Source: Anthoceros angustus
Lineage: Eukaryota; Streptophyta; Anthocerotopsida; Anthocerotales; Anthocerotaceae
Assembly (NCBI GenBank): GCA_010909165.1
Contig: VJWM01000044.1
Coordinates: 620,001 to 684,000 of the forward strand
DNA length: 64,000 nucleotides
Reading direction: 5' to 3'
In this document: positions 54,840 through 64,000 of the stretch, one piece after another
Layout: each line of letters begins with the position of its first letter
How positions within the stretch are numbered: position 1 is the first letter of the stretch
Translations under genes and position numbers: made by a program
The notes under the pieces: generated by a model
Database searches by the model: none
What the model was told of the DNA's origin: nothing
Seen by the model: the letters and a program-made list of their open reading frames with translations, nothing else

Positions 54840-56828
54840 AGATTCTCCTATAAGGGCATGCTCGGTTGCGCCATCCCAGCTCAGGTCGTCCCACCGCCCC
54901 GCCGAGTCTCGTGAAGCCGTTAAAGGCGCTTCCGCTACCTCCACGTTGCCTCTCCTTGGCGCTCCTCCTGCTTGCCGCTTTCGCCCGCCATGGACCGGAG
55001 TTCTCCTTTTGCCTTCCGTAGGCGGATCAGCAGCTTCTGCTCTTCCTTTAGAGCCCTCTCCTGCCCTGCCATTTTCTCCTTCAGGGCCGCCATATCCAGT
55101 TCTAGCCGCCCAGGTAACTCCGCTCGACGCCTAGTGTCGTCCAGCTCTTGTTCCAGCTCGGCGACGTCTTGCTCCTTGCTGCGCCGGCGACTCTCCTCCG
55201 CCCTCCAGCAGAGCTGGAGTCACTCTATCTCCCGCTCATGATCCTCAATTCGTCCTTGGAGGAGTCCATTAGTTCTTCCACTACCCAGTCACAGCCTCCA
55301 GTCTCTTTCTAGCCCTCCAACTCTTGGCGCTCCTTCCAAATCCTGAGCTACGTGAGGTCCCCAACTCTTGGCGCCGCTTCCATCTCTCACCACGGCCACG
55401 CAGCTTGCTTTGCGGCCGCTCCGCCGGCTTCAGTGGCGCTCACGCCGCCTCCTCCATCTATTCCTATCCCGACTAGTGGTCCCGGTCTTTCGTGACCTCC
55501 TCCTCTCTCGCCCCTTGGTGAGCCTCCTGCTCGCCTCTCACAGCCAGGCAAATTCTTTGGCCCTCTCCGCCCCCTCCGCTTCCTCTCTTGCCACTTCCTT
55601 CTCCGCTAGGTCCTCCGCTTGCGCCTCCCGAGCATGCTTGATTGCGCCATTTGGAGCACCTTGGCCCCTGCCTGGGCGGACCTTGCCTGCTTTCACGGGG
55701 TTCGCTTCTCCTCCTCGACCCTAGCGAGGACTCCGCCTTCCTCTTAGCAGGTCGCCTCCAGCCTTGAGCTCCACCATTCGCCTTGGGTGGCCTCCACTTC
55801 TTGGGTCTTCTCTCGTCCCGAGTCCCCAGCATGCCGTCCATGACGGCCACCAAAACTCGCCGTGTCTCCTCCACGGCCACCGCTAGCGAGACCCCCAAGA
55901 AGTCCGCCGAGGGCGTAGGCGTCTCCCGGTCCGTTAAGGACCGCCATACCGCCGTCCGGAGCGAGTCCGGATTAGGGACTCCTTACTCAATCAGGACCCT
56001 CAGGTCCTGTCCGTCCTAAGTCGGCGCTTCCACCTCCTTGGCTCTTTTCGCCGCTAGCTCCTTCTCCGCACGTCTTCGCTTGGGGTCCGGAGGAGGCGAG
56101 GGAGTCGAGGCAGCCGCTTCCCCTGCGTGGGGATAAGGCAGCTCGGGGTGGGGTTCTTTCGTGACCCCGGCGCCTTGGGCGGCATCATGTTCCACCCTCC
56201 TCACTGCCTCTTCTGCCTCCTGCCACTCCGTTGGCAAAGGTAAGGGCACCGGAGCTGTCCTTGGGACGGTGGAATTGGGCGCCTGTTTCCTCTTCTTCGC
56301 TTCCCTCCAGGTCCGTCTAGGCTTGGCGGCTTGGTTCGGAGCAGGTTGCGGGGCCGCTGGGACGAGGGCCACCATCTCCATCCCCGTCGTAGTAGCCCCT
56401 GAGGATGGCTGTTCTGGTGGGGGAACCAAGAGAAGGGAAGCGGGAATATCCTCCCATACTTCCTTGGAGGAGAGGGGTCCGCCTCCACGATGGAGTCCTG
56501 GAATTCCCTCCCGCCTCGCCTTCTTGGGTGCGCCTTGCCTTGGGCGGCCGGCCCGATTCTGCGCTCTTTCTCCCGCTCCCGCCGGCAGAGTCGCCGCCTT
56601 CCGGAGGCGCCGCCTCCTCCTCCCCTTCCTTTAGAAGGTTGAGGTGTCCCCACACATGGACAATCAACGGAGACAACGCCAACGAGGGTGGCCTCTCGTT
56701 CCTCAACTTCCTCGACTCCTGAGCAATACGAGCGAAGATGATCTGCCTCCAATCCGCCCTCTTGCCCCTCTAAAGGGCGTGTAGGAAGACTGTGGTGACC
56801 ACATGGGTACTCAGACCCCCTCGGAAAG
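54840..56828 (-). mobile_element. Element E, inverted copy, central part (unit 2)
   Basis: Minus-strand frames 55473-55898 (AVAVEETRRVLVAVMDGMLG), 56016-56429 (KRRRAEKELAAKRAKEVEAP) and 56317-56706 (SLALSPLIVHVWGHLNLLKE). The last, with ADWRQIIFARIAQE just upstream in another frame, gives the amino-terminal part of the E protein best. Its domain family was not recognised. Confidence 0.65.
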
Positions 56829-59039
56829 GAGTGTTTTTTTTGTTTTGTGTTTAAGTTGTGAGAATCGTGTGGAGTTGGAATGTGAAGTAGGTTAGGAAAT
56901 AAGAAAAGTCTACTAGAGCCTAGTAGGAGGAAGAGAGTCTAGTCACGATCAGGCCGGAACCTTGGAGGGTTGGTCTCGGCCGGTTGCTAACGCAGTTGCT
57001 AGGGCCGTTGCTAGCAGGACTGTTGCTATGATGACAACAAACTGAGCCTGTTGCTATGGTAGCAACCAAGTCGGAGTTATTTTCCGATAAATTCGGAAAC
57101 CTATTTGGGCGAAATCACGAAATACCCGAGCAGAAGTGAGGGGAACATGGAGGTACTTGATCCATGCCCATGCCTGACCTTTGGATCCTACCTATGGGTT
57201 GGACTCTTATGGAGGAGACTTTCAGCCGACCCATCCAGGATTCAAGAGCTCACCGAGGAGGAGTACCAGGCTATGCTGCGAGCACAAGAGAGGGAGGAGT
57301 CCAGCTCTGAGGAGGTGGAGATTTTGTGGGAGAGTTTGCCCAACCAGCCAAGAGGGAGGAGAGCAAGAGGAGAGCATGGGGCTAGGAGGCCTAGGAGGCC
57401 TAGGAGAGATAATAGGGGTAAGTGACCCTGAAATAGCTGTAGGCCCATGTGCTATAGATAGACTGTAAATCTTATCTTCTCTCTTAGTGGACAGAATTAA
57501 GAGATAGGCCTCTAGGACTGGTAGGCTAAGACTGATTGGTATTTTTGGCAAGCTACTTTGTGGGTGATCTTGGGTATAAGAGGCCCTCTTGATGAAATGT
57601 AAGCAATGTTGGTTTAAGGTCTTGGTGTTTGGGCAGCACGGGGTTTGGGGGTACCGGATCCGTCTTTGTAAGTCTAGAACTGTTTCTTTGTCACAGGAGA
57701 AGCCAAGAAGACCACCAAGTTGCCTAGATCTGGCGGATCCGCAAGGTGGTGGAAAGCAAGGGAGGAGCCTTGAGGTCTCCTTGGAGGAGTTTCAAGGTCA
57801 AGAGGAAGGGGTTGTGAAGCCGGGAGGCTGTCGGACTCTTCCTCATTCCCTTCTAGTCTAGTACTCACCTTGTGTTTTGAGTTTTCGGTGTGTTGGAGGT
57901 CGGGTGTTTGGGAGAAGAGAGGCGGGAGCCGTGTGTGAGGAGAAGACAAGGCGGGGAGCACTGTGTGGAGGAGAAGTCAAGGAAAGTCAAGTGAGTTGGA
58001 GGCCCGTGGGCTTGTGTGTTTGGAAAATGAGAGGAAAAGTGAGAGAGAAGTGGAGAATCTGGACATGGAGAGTTGCTGATTGGCTGTTTGAGAGGAGTAA
58101 GAAGGACTGGAGAAGTCTGTAAGTGATGTTTGTGTTCTTGAAGAAGTGAGTGGAGGTTGAAGATCCGTGAGTGGATGAGACGGAATGATTGCGGGGGTAG
58201 GTGAACAAGTATTTTGAGAGTTGGTGAAGTGCTGTAAGGGCCTGGATGAGAACCTTGTAAGGGGCTGGAGAGGTCTTGTGGAGAAGTGGAGATTGAATGG
58301 GGCGGTGAGGTGTGAGCAAGGAGAGTTGAAGAGAGTTCTTTGGGAGACTTGGAGAGTGTGGGGAGGATTGCAGAGGCACCTCAAGGGGCTGTGAGAGCTG
58401 GAGAGGTCTGTATGGAGCTTGGAAGGTGAGCTGAAAGGCGGAGGAGAGACAAGGAAGTCAAGAAGTCTTTGCAAGAGAAAGGGGTAGTTGTGTGGTGCAA
58501 CCCTTTATCGTGAGTTGTCCTAGGTTTAGGTTTAGAGATTAGGGTTAGGCTGCTTAGGTTGTCCATAAATAGTGTGTGGAAAAGGTGACACGTGGCTAAC
58601 TCGATTGGTGGATCTAACTTTGTGGATAGATAAGAGAGGGTGTCCAACCTTATCCACTTGGATCCCCAAGTGGGTCCCACCTTCTATTAATAGCCAGACT
58701 GATCCCAAGGTGGACCCCACTCTGCTAAAATAGAGGGTGGTTGCTAAGATAGCAAGGTACACGTTGCTAAGGTAGTTGGTCGGCGTGGCTAAGATAGCCA
58801 GTGTCCGAGTGTTGTTAGGGTAGTAGCACAGTGCTAGCTAGATGTTTGGTGTGTCGTGTTTGGTTGGATTGGCTATGTTTGGTTGTCTTGACACGAAATC
58901 ACTCCCTTAGTCTCAAGTCTACAACGATAAAGAGGGTAAATGTGGCCTCTTTGTGACCACTTGGTTTAGAAAATCACTCCACAAAGACCAACAAATTGTC
59001 ACCAAGGTGGTCTACCTTGGTGAGCATGTTCCAGTGGAC
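56829..59039 (+). mobile_element. Insertion F within element E (unit 2)
   Basis: Counterpart of 27966-30239, about 2.2 kb, with the same GTTGCTA/TAGCAAC clusters near both ends (about 56990-57065 and 58740-58800). Confidence 0.45.
57147..57425 (+). CDS. Small 92-codon ORF in insertion F (unit 2)
   Basis: MEVLDPCPCLTFGSYLWVGL, then RIQELTEEEYQAMLRAQERE, SSSEEVEILWESLPNQP and a strongly basic tail (RRPRRPRRDNRGK). An acidic helix followed by an Arg-rich tail suggests a nucleic-acid-binding protein. A splice-donor-like GGTAAGTGA overlaps the stop, so a longer spliced product is possible. No family recognised; moderate similarity of design only to Gag-like proteins. Confidence 0.35.
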   Translation: MEVLDPCPCLTFGSYLWVGLLWRRLSADPSRIQELTEEEYQAMLRAQEREESSSEEVEILWESLPNQPRGRRARGEHGARRPRRPRRDNRGK

Positions 59040-60070
59040 GATAATCTTTGCCACTGCCCTCACTCGTCGATCCAGTAAGTCCGACATGAGTCATTTGTTG
59101 GAGGACCGCTGCGTCCCCGGCCTCAAGAGGGCCACCTTAGAGGTCTCCACATTCCCCTTCACCTTTAGGGGCTCCGGCACTACGCCCCCTACCTCCTCTG
59201 CTGGGCGATCATAGACCGCCCTAAGGACTTCCACAGTCCACCTCCTCGGGTCCTCCCAAACTCTTAGAGCGGACAAACTTGGTGGTCGCCAACATCTTTC
59301 GGGCGATTCCGGACCACGCCACGCTATCAAAGGTCCGTATCTTAGAAAATATCTAGGTGCCACTCTACACCAACTCCTCCACCTTGGCCAGCAGGATCAA
59401 AATCGTAGCACCCAGCAGATGTTCTTCTCTACAGCGCCAGGCTCCCATACCTCCGCCGCCTTCTTGTCCCATGCACTCGCCGATCGAGGATGGTGGGCAG
59501 GATACTCCGCCAAGTTCAAGTGATGGCCGTCAAGGCGATACGCTTGGGCGTCAAGAGAAGGCGCCAAAGAACGGATGTCTCGAGCGCGGCCTTCTTGAGA
59601 AGATGGTCGAGAATGGCCTTCTCTCGTCGGAGGCGAGTACGCGCTGAGAGGCGTCCTTCGATCGCCAGAGTCCCGTACTCTAGCTTTATGTCGCCGCCTT
59701 CTTGGCGCATGTCCTGGGTCGTGGTTACCGCCTATAACGGCCGACAACTCGCGGTCCCGTCCCCTGCATGCCCTCCTCTCAAGACTGCGCACGTGGCCTC
59801 TTACCTATTACGCCCACCTCTTTTCGCAGCTACCTTTCCCATCGAACTTACCGTGTTCTACTCCTGGGAGTTTAGTCCGAGTAGCCTACTCCGGAGCTTA
59901 GTCCGAGTGGCCCACCCGAGGCCCGCTGCACCCCATCTCCTTCGCCATCGCCATTGTCCATCGCCATTCCCCCTATTCAATCTTATTTCCCTGTTTCCGC
60001 CTTATTTTCCACCCACACACTAACGAAAACCAAAAAAACTGCCTATTACCTTGCTAAGGGGGAGTCCACA
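59040..60070 (-). mobile_element. Element E, inverted copy, proximal end (unit 2)
   Basis: Ends GGGGGAGTCCACA at 60070, complementary to the E start TGTGGACT. A second copy of this end lies at 60531 because of the 0.46-kb duplication. Confidence 0.65.
59091..59488 (-). pseudogene. Start-of-E ORF (unit 2), frameshifted
   Basis: Counterpart of 30280-30684. The last 55 codons (DPRRWTVEVLRAVYDRPAEE, then VVPEPLKVKGNVETSKVALL) are identical in sense to unit 1; the first part is frameshifted. Confidence 0.38.
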
Positions 60071-60362
60071 GTTCTCTCCTTGTCCACAGGGATCCATGCG
60101 GCAAACCGCCATAGCACTCTTCTCCACCGAATTTGAGTACATGGCTGCGATGCTTGCCACCAAGCGCATTGTTGACCGCATCAGGCTCCTTGATGAACTT
60201 GGTGTGATGCATGAGAAGCCAGTGGTCATCAAGATAGACAACCAATCGCTCGCCTTCCCGACAACCCAAGTTTAGTTCGGTGCAAGCACATCGATCTCCA
60301 ATATCACTATGTGTAGAAATGTGCATCAAGAGGCGTGCGACTCGAGGCATTGCCCGAGCTTA
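59896..60362 (+). repeat. 0.46-kb tandem duplication (unit 2)
   Basis: The segment from GAGCTTAGTCCGAG (about 59895) through the first part of the Copia RNase H is repeated from about 60357. At the junction ...GCATTGCCC is joined to GAGCTTAGTCC. The original continuation, seen in the second copy and in unit 1, is GAGCTTATGGGG. The breakpoint is therefore a shared GAGCTTA. Confidence 0.88.
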
Positions 60363-60919
60363 GTCCGAGTGGCCCACCCGAGGCCCGCTGCACCCCATCT
60401 CCTTCTGCCGTCCATCGCCATTGTCCATCGCCATTCCCCCTATTCAATCTTATTTCCCTGTTTCCGCCTTATTTTCCACCCACACACTAGAAACCAAAAA
60501 CCGCCTATTACCTTGCTAAGGGGAGTCCACAGCTCTCCTTGTCCACGTGGATCCATGCAAACCGCCATAGCACTCTTCTCCACCGAATTTGAGTACATGG
60601 TGCGTTGCCACCAAGCGCATTGTTGACCGTGCATCAGCTCCTTGATGAACTTGGTGTGATGCATGAGAAGCGGTGGTCATCAAGATAGACAACCAATCGC
60701 TCGCCTTCCCGACAACCCAAGTTTAGTTCTGCAAGCACATCGATCTCCAATATCACTATGTGTGCGAGAAATGTGCATCAAGAGACGGGGACTCGAGGCA
60801 TTGCCGTTGTGAGCTTATGGGGCGGACATCTTGACTAAGAGCCTCGTGACAAACACCTAGTCCGTATAGCCCTACTAGGAGTTAGTGGTCTTCCTTATCA
60901 AGATGATAAGCTAGCCTAA
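60071..60919 (+). pseudogene. Copia RNase H 3' end (unit 2), partly duplicated
   Basis: First partial copy 60071-60356 (MQTAIALFSTEFEYMAAMLA up to HIDLQYHYV), then the duplicated start and full end 60532-60919. Motifs as in 31341-31744. Confidence 0.83.
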
Positions 60920-60940
60920 CATACTTAGCCTGAGGGGGAG

Positions 60941-61081
60941 TATTAGAATATCAGTCTAGTTAAGTTAGGCTATCCTCCTACTCCAAGAGTCACACCCTTT
61001 CGAGGTGACTATAAGAGATATTGTAACCAAGTACAATTATTTAATCATTCTTACTTTCTCTCCTCATGTGTTAGCATCACA
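60941..61081 (+). repeat. LTR-like segment after the Copia RNase H (unit 2)
   Basis: TATTAGAATATCAGTC...TTAGCATCACA after the purine tract TGAGGGGGAG; counterpart of 31766-31906. Confidence 0.6.
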
Positions 61082-61086
61082 CCCAC

Positions 61087-61460
61087 TAATCCTATATGGC
61101 GTGAAACAGTCTGCTAGGATCTGGAATGGCCGCGTTGAGAAAAAGTTATGTGCACTTGGCCGCGTTGGCAAAAAGTTATGTGCACTCGGTTTTGTTCCTT
61201 TAACAATCGGTTGCAGAATCTACATCATGTGCAAGGCAAACCAACTCTGCACTATTGCTTTAGATGTTGATGACAACTTTATCTTCGCTAGTGATGAAGA
61301 AATACTTTTCAGTATCAAGTCACTCCTTTCCGAAGAGTGGGACATGACTACTGTGGGACCTCTTCACTTTGCTCTTGGTATTCAATTCCACTTCAACGTG
61401 ATTGATTCCTCTATTATCCTCGCATCAAAACACTTCGGGAAAATTCTAACTATTGTCTAA
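61087..61460 (+). pseudogene. Copia reverse transcriptase fragment (unit 2)
   Basis: Long open stretch (61005-61460, 151 codons, the first part being LTR read-through): LYGVKQSARIWNGRVEKKLC, then TIALDVDDNFIFASDEEILF with the DVDD palm motif (usual YVDD), and MTTVGPLHFALGIQFHFN. A short duplication (KKLCALGRVGKKLCALG) is visible. Confidence 0.78.
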
Positions 61461-61616
61461 CATTTTTTGTTGGTTGTTGTCTATAGTTTTACTCTTTGCC
61501 ATCTATCCAACATGCAAAAGTTTGATGATTATGTTGAAGTCATTTGAAACTTGCTAGCTGGACTATATGTTAGAACCTCGAGTGTAAAGGATTATCTTTA
61601 CAACCGGATTTGCAAG

Positions 61617-61760
61617 TCCATGGGATATTAAGCTACCTACTTCGTAGTTTGATTTTCAAATTTTTGGATGATGAAAGAATTATGGAAAGTGATGGTTGGG
61701 ATATTAAGCTACCTACTTCAAAGTTTGATTTTAATTTATTAGATCATAAAAGAATTATTG
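61617..61760. repeat. 2x77-bp tandem repeat at the unit 2/3 junction
   Basis: Two copies beginning GGGATATTAAGCTACCTACT, as at 32438-32590. Confidence 0.7.
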
Positions 61761-61821
61761 AAAGCGATCTTTGTTTGAAAGCAACATGTGATTGTACAAA
61801 ATAGCCAGATCCTTTGGGATT

Positions 61822-63435
61822 CCGAAGAAAAATGGGGATCAATGATTTATGGATAGGTAGTAAAGGGCATGACTAGCTAGTGCAAGAGACGTTACAAAGC
61901 AACACCAAGAGGGCCTTGGATGTGCGAGCTGTGCAAAAAATGTTCAACATGGAGAAGCTGCTGCCATCCTTATTGGAACGGCAATATTTGGAGTTCGACG
62001 CTCGCAGAGAGCCACCTAAGTGCGGGAGGGAAGCCATTCGTCGCCGTCAATGTAACCGAATCCAATGAAGGGCGCAGCCTGGGCTCTGGTGAGCCTTCTC
62101 GCCCACGTGGGCCAACTGGCGGTGCCGGCGCCCGGGCCAAAGGTGGCGTATTCTCCGTAGAAGACAGTCCTGCAGGGGGAAGGCACCATCAGCCCGCATT
62201 CTCGCTGTATGCAATTCATGCTGGTGAAGCCGATTAACTCTGGGGTTCGATTTCCCCAGGGCAGCGAGCGGACTAGACTCCAAGACATGAGGGATGCAAT
62301 TCCATGCAAAAGCTTGCAATCTCGGAATCAAAGTCCGACTTACTTGTCGCGGCCAGGAGTGTTCCAGTCGTTCCAGCCGGTGGGAGTGATGATGTCGGCG
62401 ATGAAGGTATAGATGTAGACAACGCGGGAGTAGGGGCCCCAGGCGCGGCCGAGGTAGAGGGACCCGGAACCCGTCACGACGCAGCCCACGAAGGAGAAGC
62501 CGCCGGCATCGGTCGGGGTGAGACGTTTCTGGGCGGTGAGCGAGCCGAAGGTCTTGGCGACCGAGTGGAGGTGGCATTTACGATAGAGCGAGCGGCCGTC
62601 GCCGAAGATGAAGTCGATCGATCCCTCGATGTAGCTGTTGTAGAAGTAGTGCCTGCCCTGGTGATCGTAAAGCGTGTCCTGCCCGCCACGACGCTCACAT
62701 TGTAGAGCGCTGCTTTGTCCCCGCTCAGCCTGAGCGCCACCGCCTGCTGCCCCACGGCCCCGGCGCCTGCAGCGGCGCCGAGTTCCGGAAGCTGATCCCG
62801 GCCGCCACGAAGTTGTCGGAATTCACCGCGAAGGTGGCGCTGCCGAAGGTGCTCAGCACCTTCCCGCCTCTCTTGCTGGAGGCGGTGTCGCCCCACACGA
62901 TCTCCGTCGTCCTGGCGTCCTCGCCTCGCAGCGTGACGAAGGGCGTGCTGCTGGGGATGATCACCTTCTCCCTGGAACGGTGCAGCTCAGGTCAAGTGAC
63001 GGGACGCAAGAACGCGGAATCGGCATTGCGGTGCACTTACTTGTAGGATCCGGGCTTGACAAAGATGGTGACGCGCCGGGTGTTGCCCTTGGGGACGGCG
63101 TCCACTGCCGCCTGCACCGACCGGAAGTTGCCGGAGCCGTCCAGGGCCACGGTGATGAAGGTGCTGAGCGTGGGGGGAGGTTTGGGCTTGGCACCGCTGC
63201 CGGCGAGCGACCCGGTGTCGCCGTCCACGCTGTCCAGTCCAGGATTCTGGGAGAAATCGTAGACTTGCTTCTCTCCGCTTTGGATGGCCTTGAGCCAGGC
63301 CTGGTAGTCCGCATCCGGGTCGTTGGCCAGAGGAGCCCCCCGCACGCACACGGCCATGGAGATGGAGATGGCCAAGGCCGCCATCAGCAACGCGGTCGCC
63401 CGCATTCTCAACCCGACATTCGTCGATTTCTCCAT
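61822..63435. repeat. Tandem segmental duplication, unit 3 (ends at the gene's start codon)
   Basis: Near-identical to the start of unit 2 from 61822 through all three pectin methylesterase exons. Immediately past the start codon (63433-63435) the sequence is still recognisably related to the unit 1/2 promoter but clearly diverged, with substitutions and indels. The young duplication thus stops at the 5' end of the coding region and an older paralogous promoter follows. Confidence 0.85.
62016..63435 (-). CDS. Pectin methylesterase (pectinesterase), copy 3
   Basis: Same secreted CE8 enzyme. Exons 63041-63435, 62344-62971 and 62016-62169 (or to 61970 in the copy 2 frame); introns 69 and 174 bp, GT-AG. 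Exon 1 is intact: MEKSTNVGLRMRATALLMAA signal region, DPDADYQAWLKAIQSGEKQV, FITVALDGSGNFRSVQAAVD, then GSYK, and the splice restores GSYKEKVIIPSS in frame. Exon 2 lacks one C near QAPG and one C before GQDTLYD, which shift the frame; LGRAWG and IDFIFG are otherwise present. Exon 3 has an extra G, ending DEWLPSRT. The breaks differ from those of copies 1 and 2 and are all in short homopolymers. Just upstream of the ATG the sequence diverges from copies 1 and 2. Confidence 0.88.
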
Positions 63436-64000
63436 CGATCGGAATCCTGGGAATGCTCAGCTCGACTGCGCCGGTGCCGCCTGCCTCTCCTCCGATGTGG
63501 ATTGCCGAGGAGGAAGCTGGAGAGGTGGATGAGGAGAAGCACTGCCCCAGCACTGCTTATAAGGCGCCCGGCAATCCAAGGCGCCGCAGATACTGCGCAT
63601 TACTTGTTAGCTGCTACAGGGTAGGCTGGGCTATTGCGTACGTCAACCACGCACCACGCTCTGGTCGATCATGTTCGACATTCGCTGCCCAGGTTGCTTG
63701 GACACGGTTTTGTCCGTTTGTTTAGTACTACGTTGCGAAACAGTGCACAGGTAGCACCGGCCCTGGTAGGTGAGTCTTCGGGCTCGCAAGAATCCCAGCC
63801 AGCTAGCATAAGCTCCATGCCCTTCACGTCCATGTTCCCAAGACTTACTGTCTGTCGTGGGCACTTCATTATTGAATCCTCGCCTGCTTGCTGCTGGGCA
63901 GCTGCCTGCTTCAAAATGTGCACGTGCACGTATGCCGTCCTGGAAGAAATATTTTGGCAGTTGTTACCGGTTAGCGTGGTAGATGCCACTTGCAACACCA
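63436..64000. other. Diverged promoter/right flank of copy 3
   Basis: Related to 2253-2900 and 34250-34880 (shared TCCTCCGATGTGGATTGCC, GTTGCTTGGACACG-like and GTGCACA.GTAGCACCGGCCC segments) but with many substitutions and indels, so the homology is much older than the 30-kb duplication. No coding sequence seen. Confidence 0.7.
63555..63563 (-). promoter_or_regulatory. TATA-like box of pectin methylesterase copy 3
   Basis: CTTATAAG motif about 125 bp upstream of ATG 63435, conserved within an otherwise diverged promoter. Confidence 0.55.

Larger units (their letters stand above)
32639..61821. repeat. Tandem segmental duplication, unit 2
   Basis: About 29,183 bp, collinear with unit 1 across its whole length. 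It has one CACTA-like element instead of two, and two private tandem duplications of about 0.79 kb (51141-52738) and 0.46 kb (59896-60362). Relative to unit 1, the transposon parts show many short losses while the pectin methylesterase exons are nearly identical. Confidence 0.93.

Noticed and set aside
1-64000. tRNA, rRNA or riboswitch genes
   Set aside because: No cloverleaf or rRNA-like sequence was recognised by eye; the only tRNA-related matches are the short retrotransposon primer-binding sites.

Overview
The window is land-plant nuclear DNA. The evidence is a three-exon plant pectin methylesterase with short GT-AG introns, Ty1/copia elements whose primer-binding sites resemble the plant tRNA-iMet type (TGGTATC...), a CACTA-like DNA transposon, a 5'-truncated LINE, and long stretches of nested mobile DNA. 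I cannot name the species. Nothing prokaryotic, no CRISPR array and no tRNA or rRNA gene was seen. The dominant architecture is a large tandem segmental duplication. Unit 1 (about 651-32638) and unit 2 (about 32639-61821) carry the same elements in the same order, and unit 3 begins at 61822 and keeps the homology only to the start codon of its gene (about 63435). Each unit begins with a pectin methylesterase gene on the minus strand, so the window holds three copies (about 833-2252, 32787-34249, 62016-63435). Bases 1-650 and 63436-64000 are the non-duplicated or older diverged flanks. Layout of each unit (unit 1 / unit 2 coordinates): pectin methylesterase; a 5'-truncated minus-strand LINE with a restriction-endonuclease-like C-terminal domain (2986-5240 / 34985-37215); a small two-exon gene of unknown function (5582-6408 / 37569-38369); a minus-strand Copia fragment split by an unclassified 3.8-kb GC-rich element, called E here, with TG...CA ends and a 5-bp target duplication TCTAC (E at 7495-11287 / 39433-43238); a second E copy in inverted orientation, itself split by a Copia element with target duplication AGATT (12559-25980 / 44463-54839) and by a further insertion called F (27966-30239 / 56829-59039); then a plus-strand Copia RNase H, LTR and reverse-transcriptase remnant (31341-32273 / 60071-61460). 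Inside the AGATT Copia element a CACTA-like transposon of about 3.5-3.6 kb, flanked by GAA, interrupts the reverse-transcriptase frame and carries GGA-rich purine arrays. The insertions can be ordered because reading frames and target duplications are shared by both units: E into the minus-strand Copia, AGATT Copia into inverted E, and CACTA into the AGATT Copia all predate the 30-kb duplication. Three smaller tandem duplications (3.9 kb in unit 1; 0.79 kb and 0.46 kb in unit 2) are unit-specific and have microhomology at their junctions. Every protein-coding stretch is peppered with small indels. Many differences between units are losses around CTG/CAG/CCG triplets in transposon DNA and homopolymer-length changes in the gene copies, which looks like long-read base-calling error at methylated plant DNA as much as true decay. 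Frame-based pseudogene calls here are therefore provisional.
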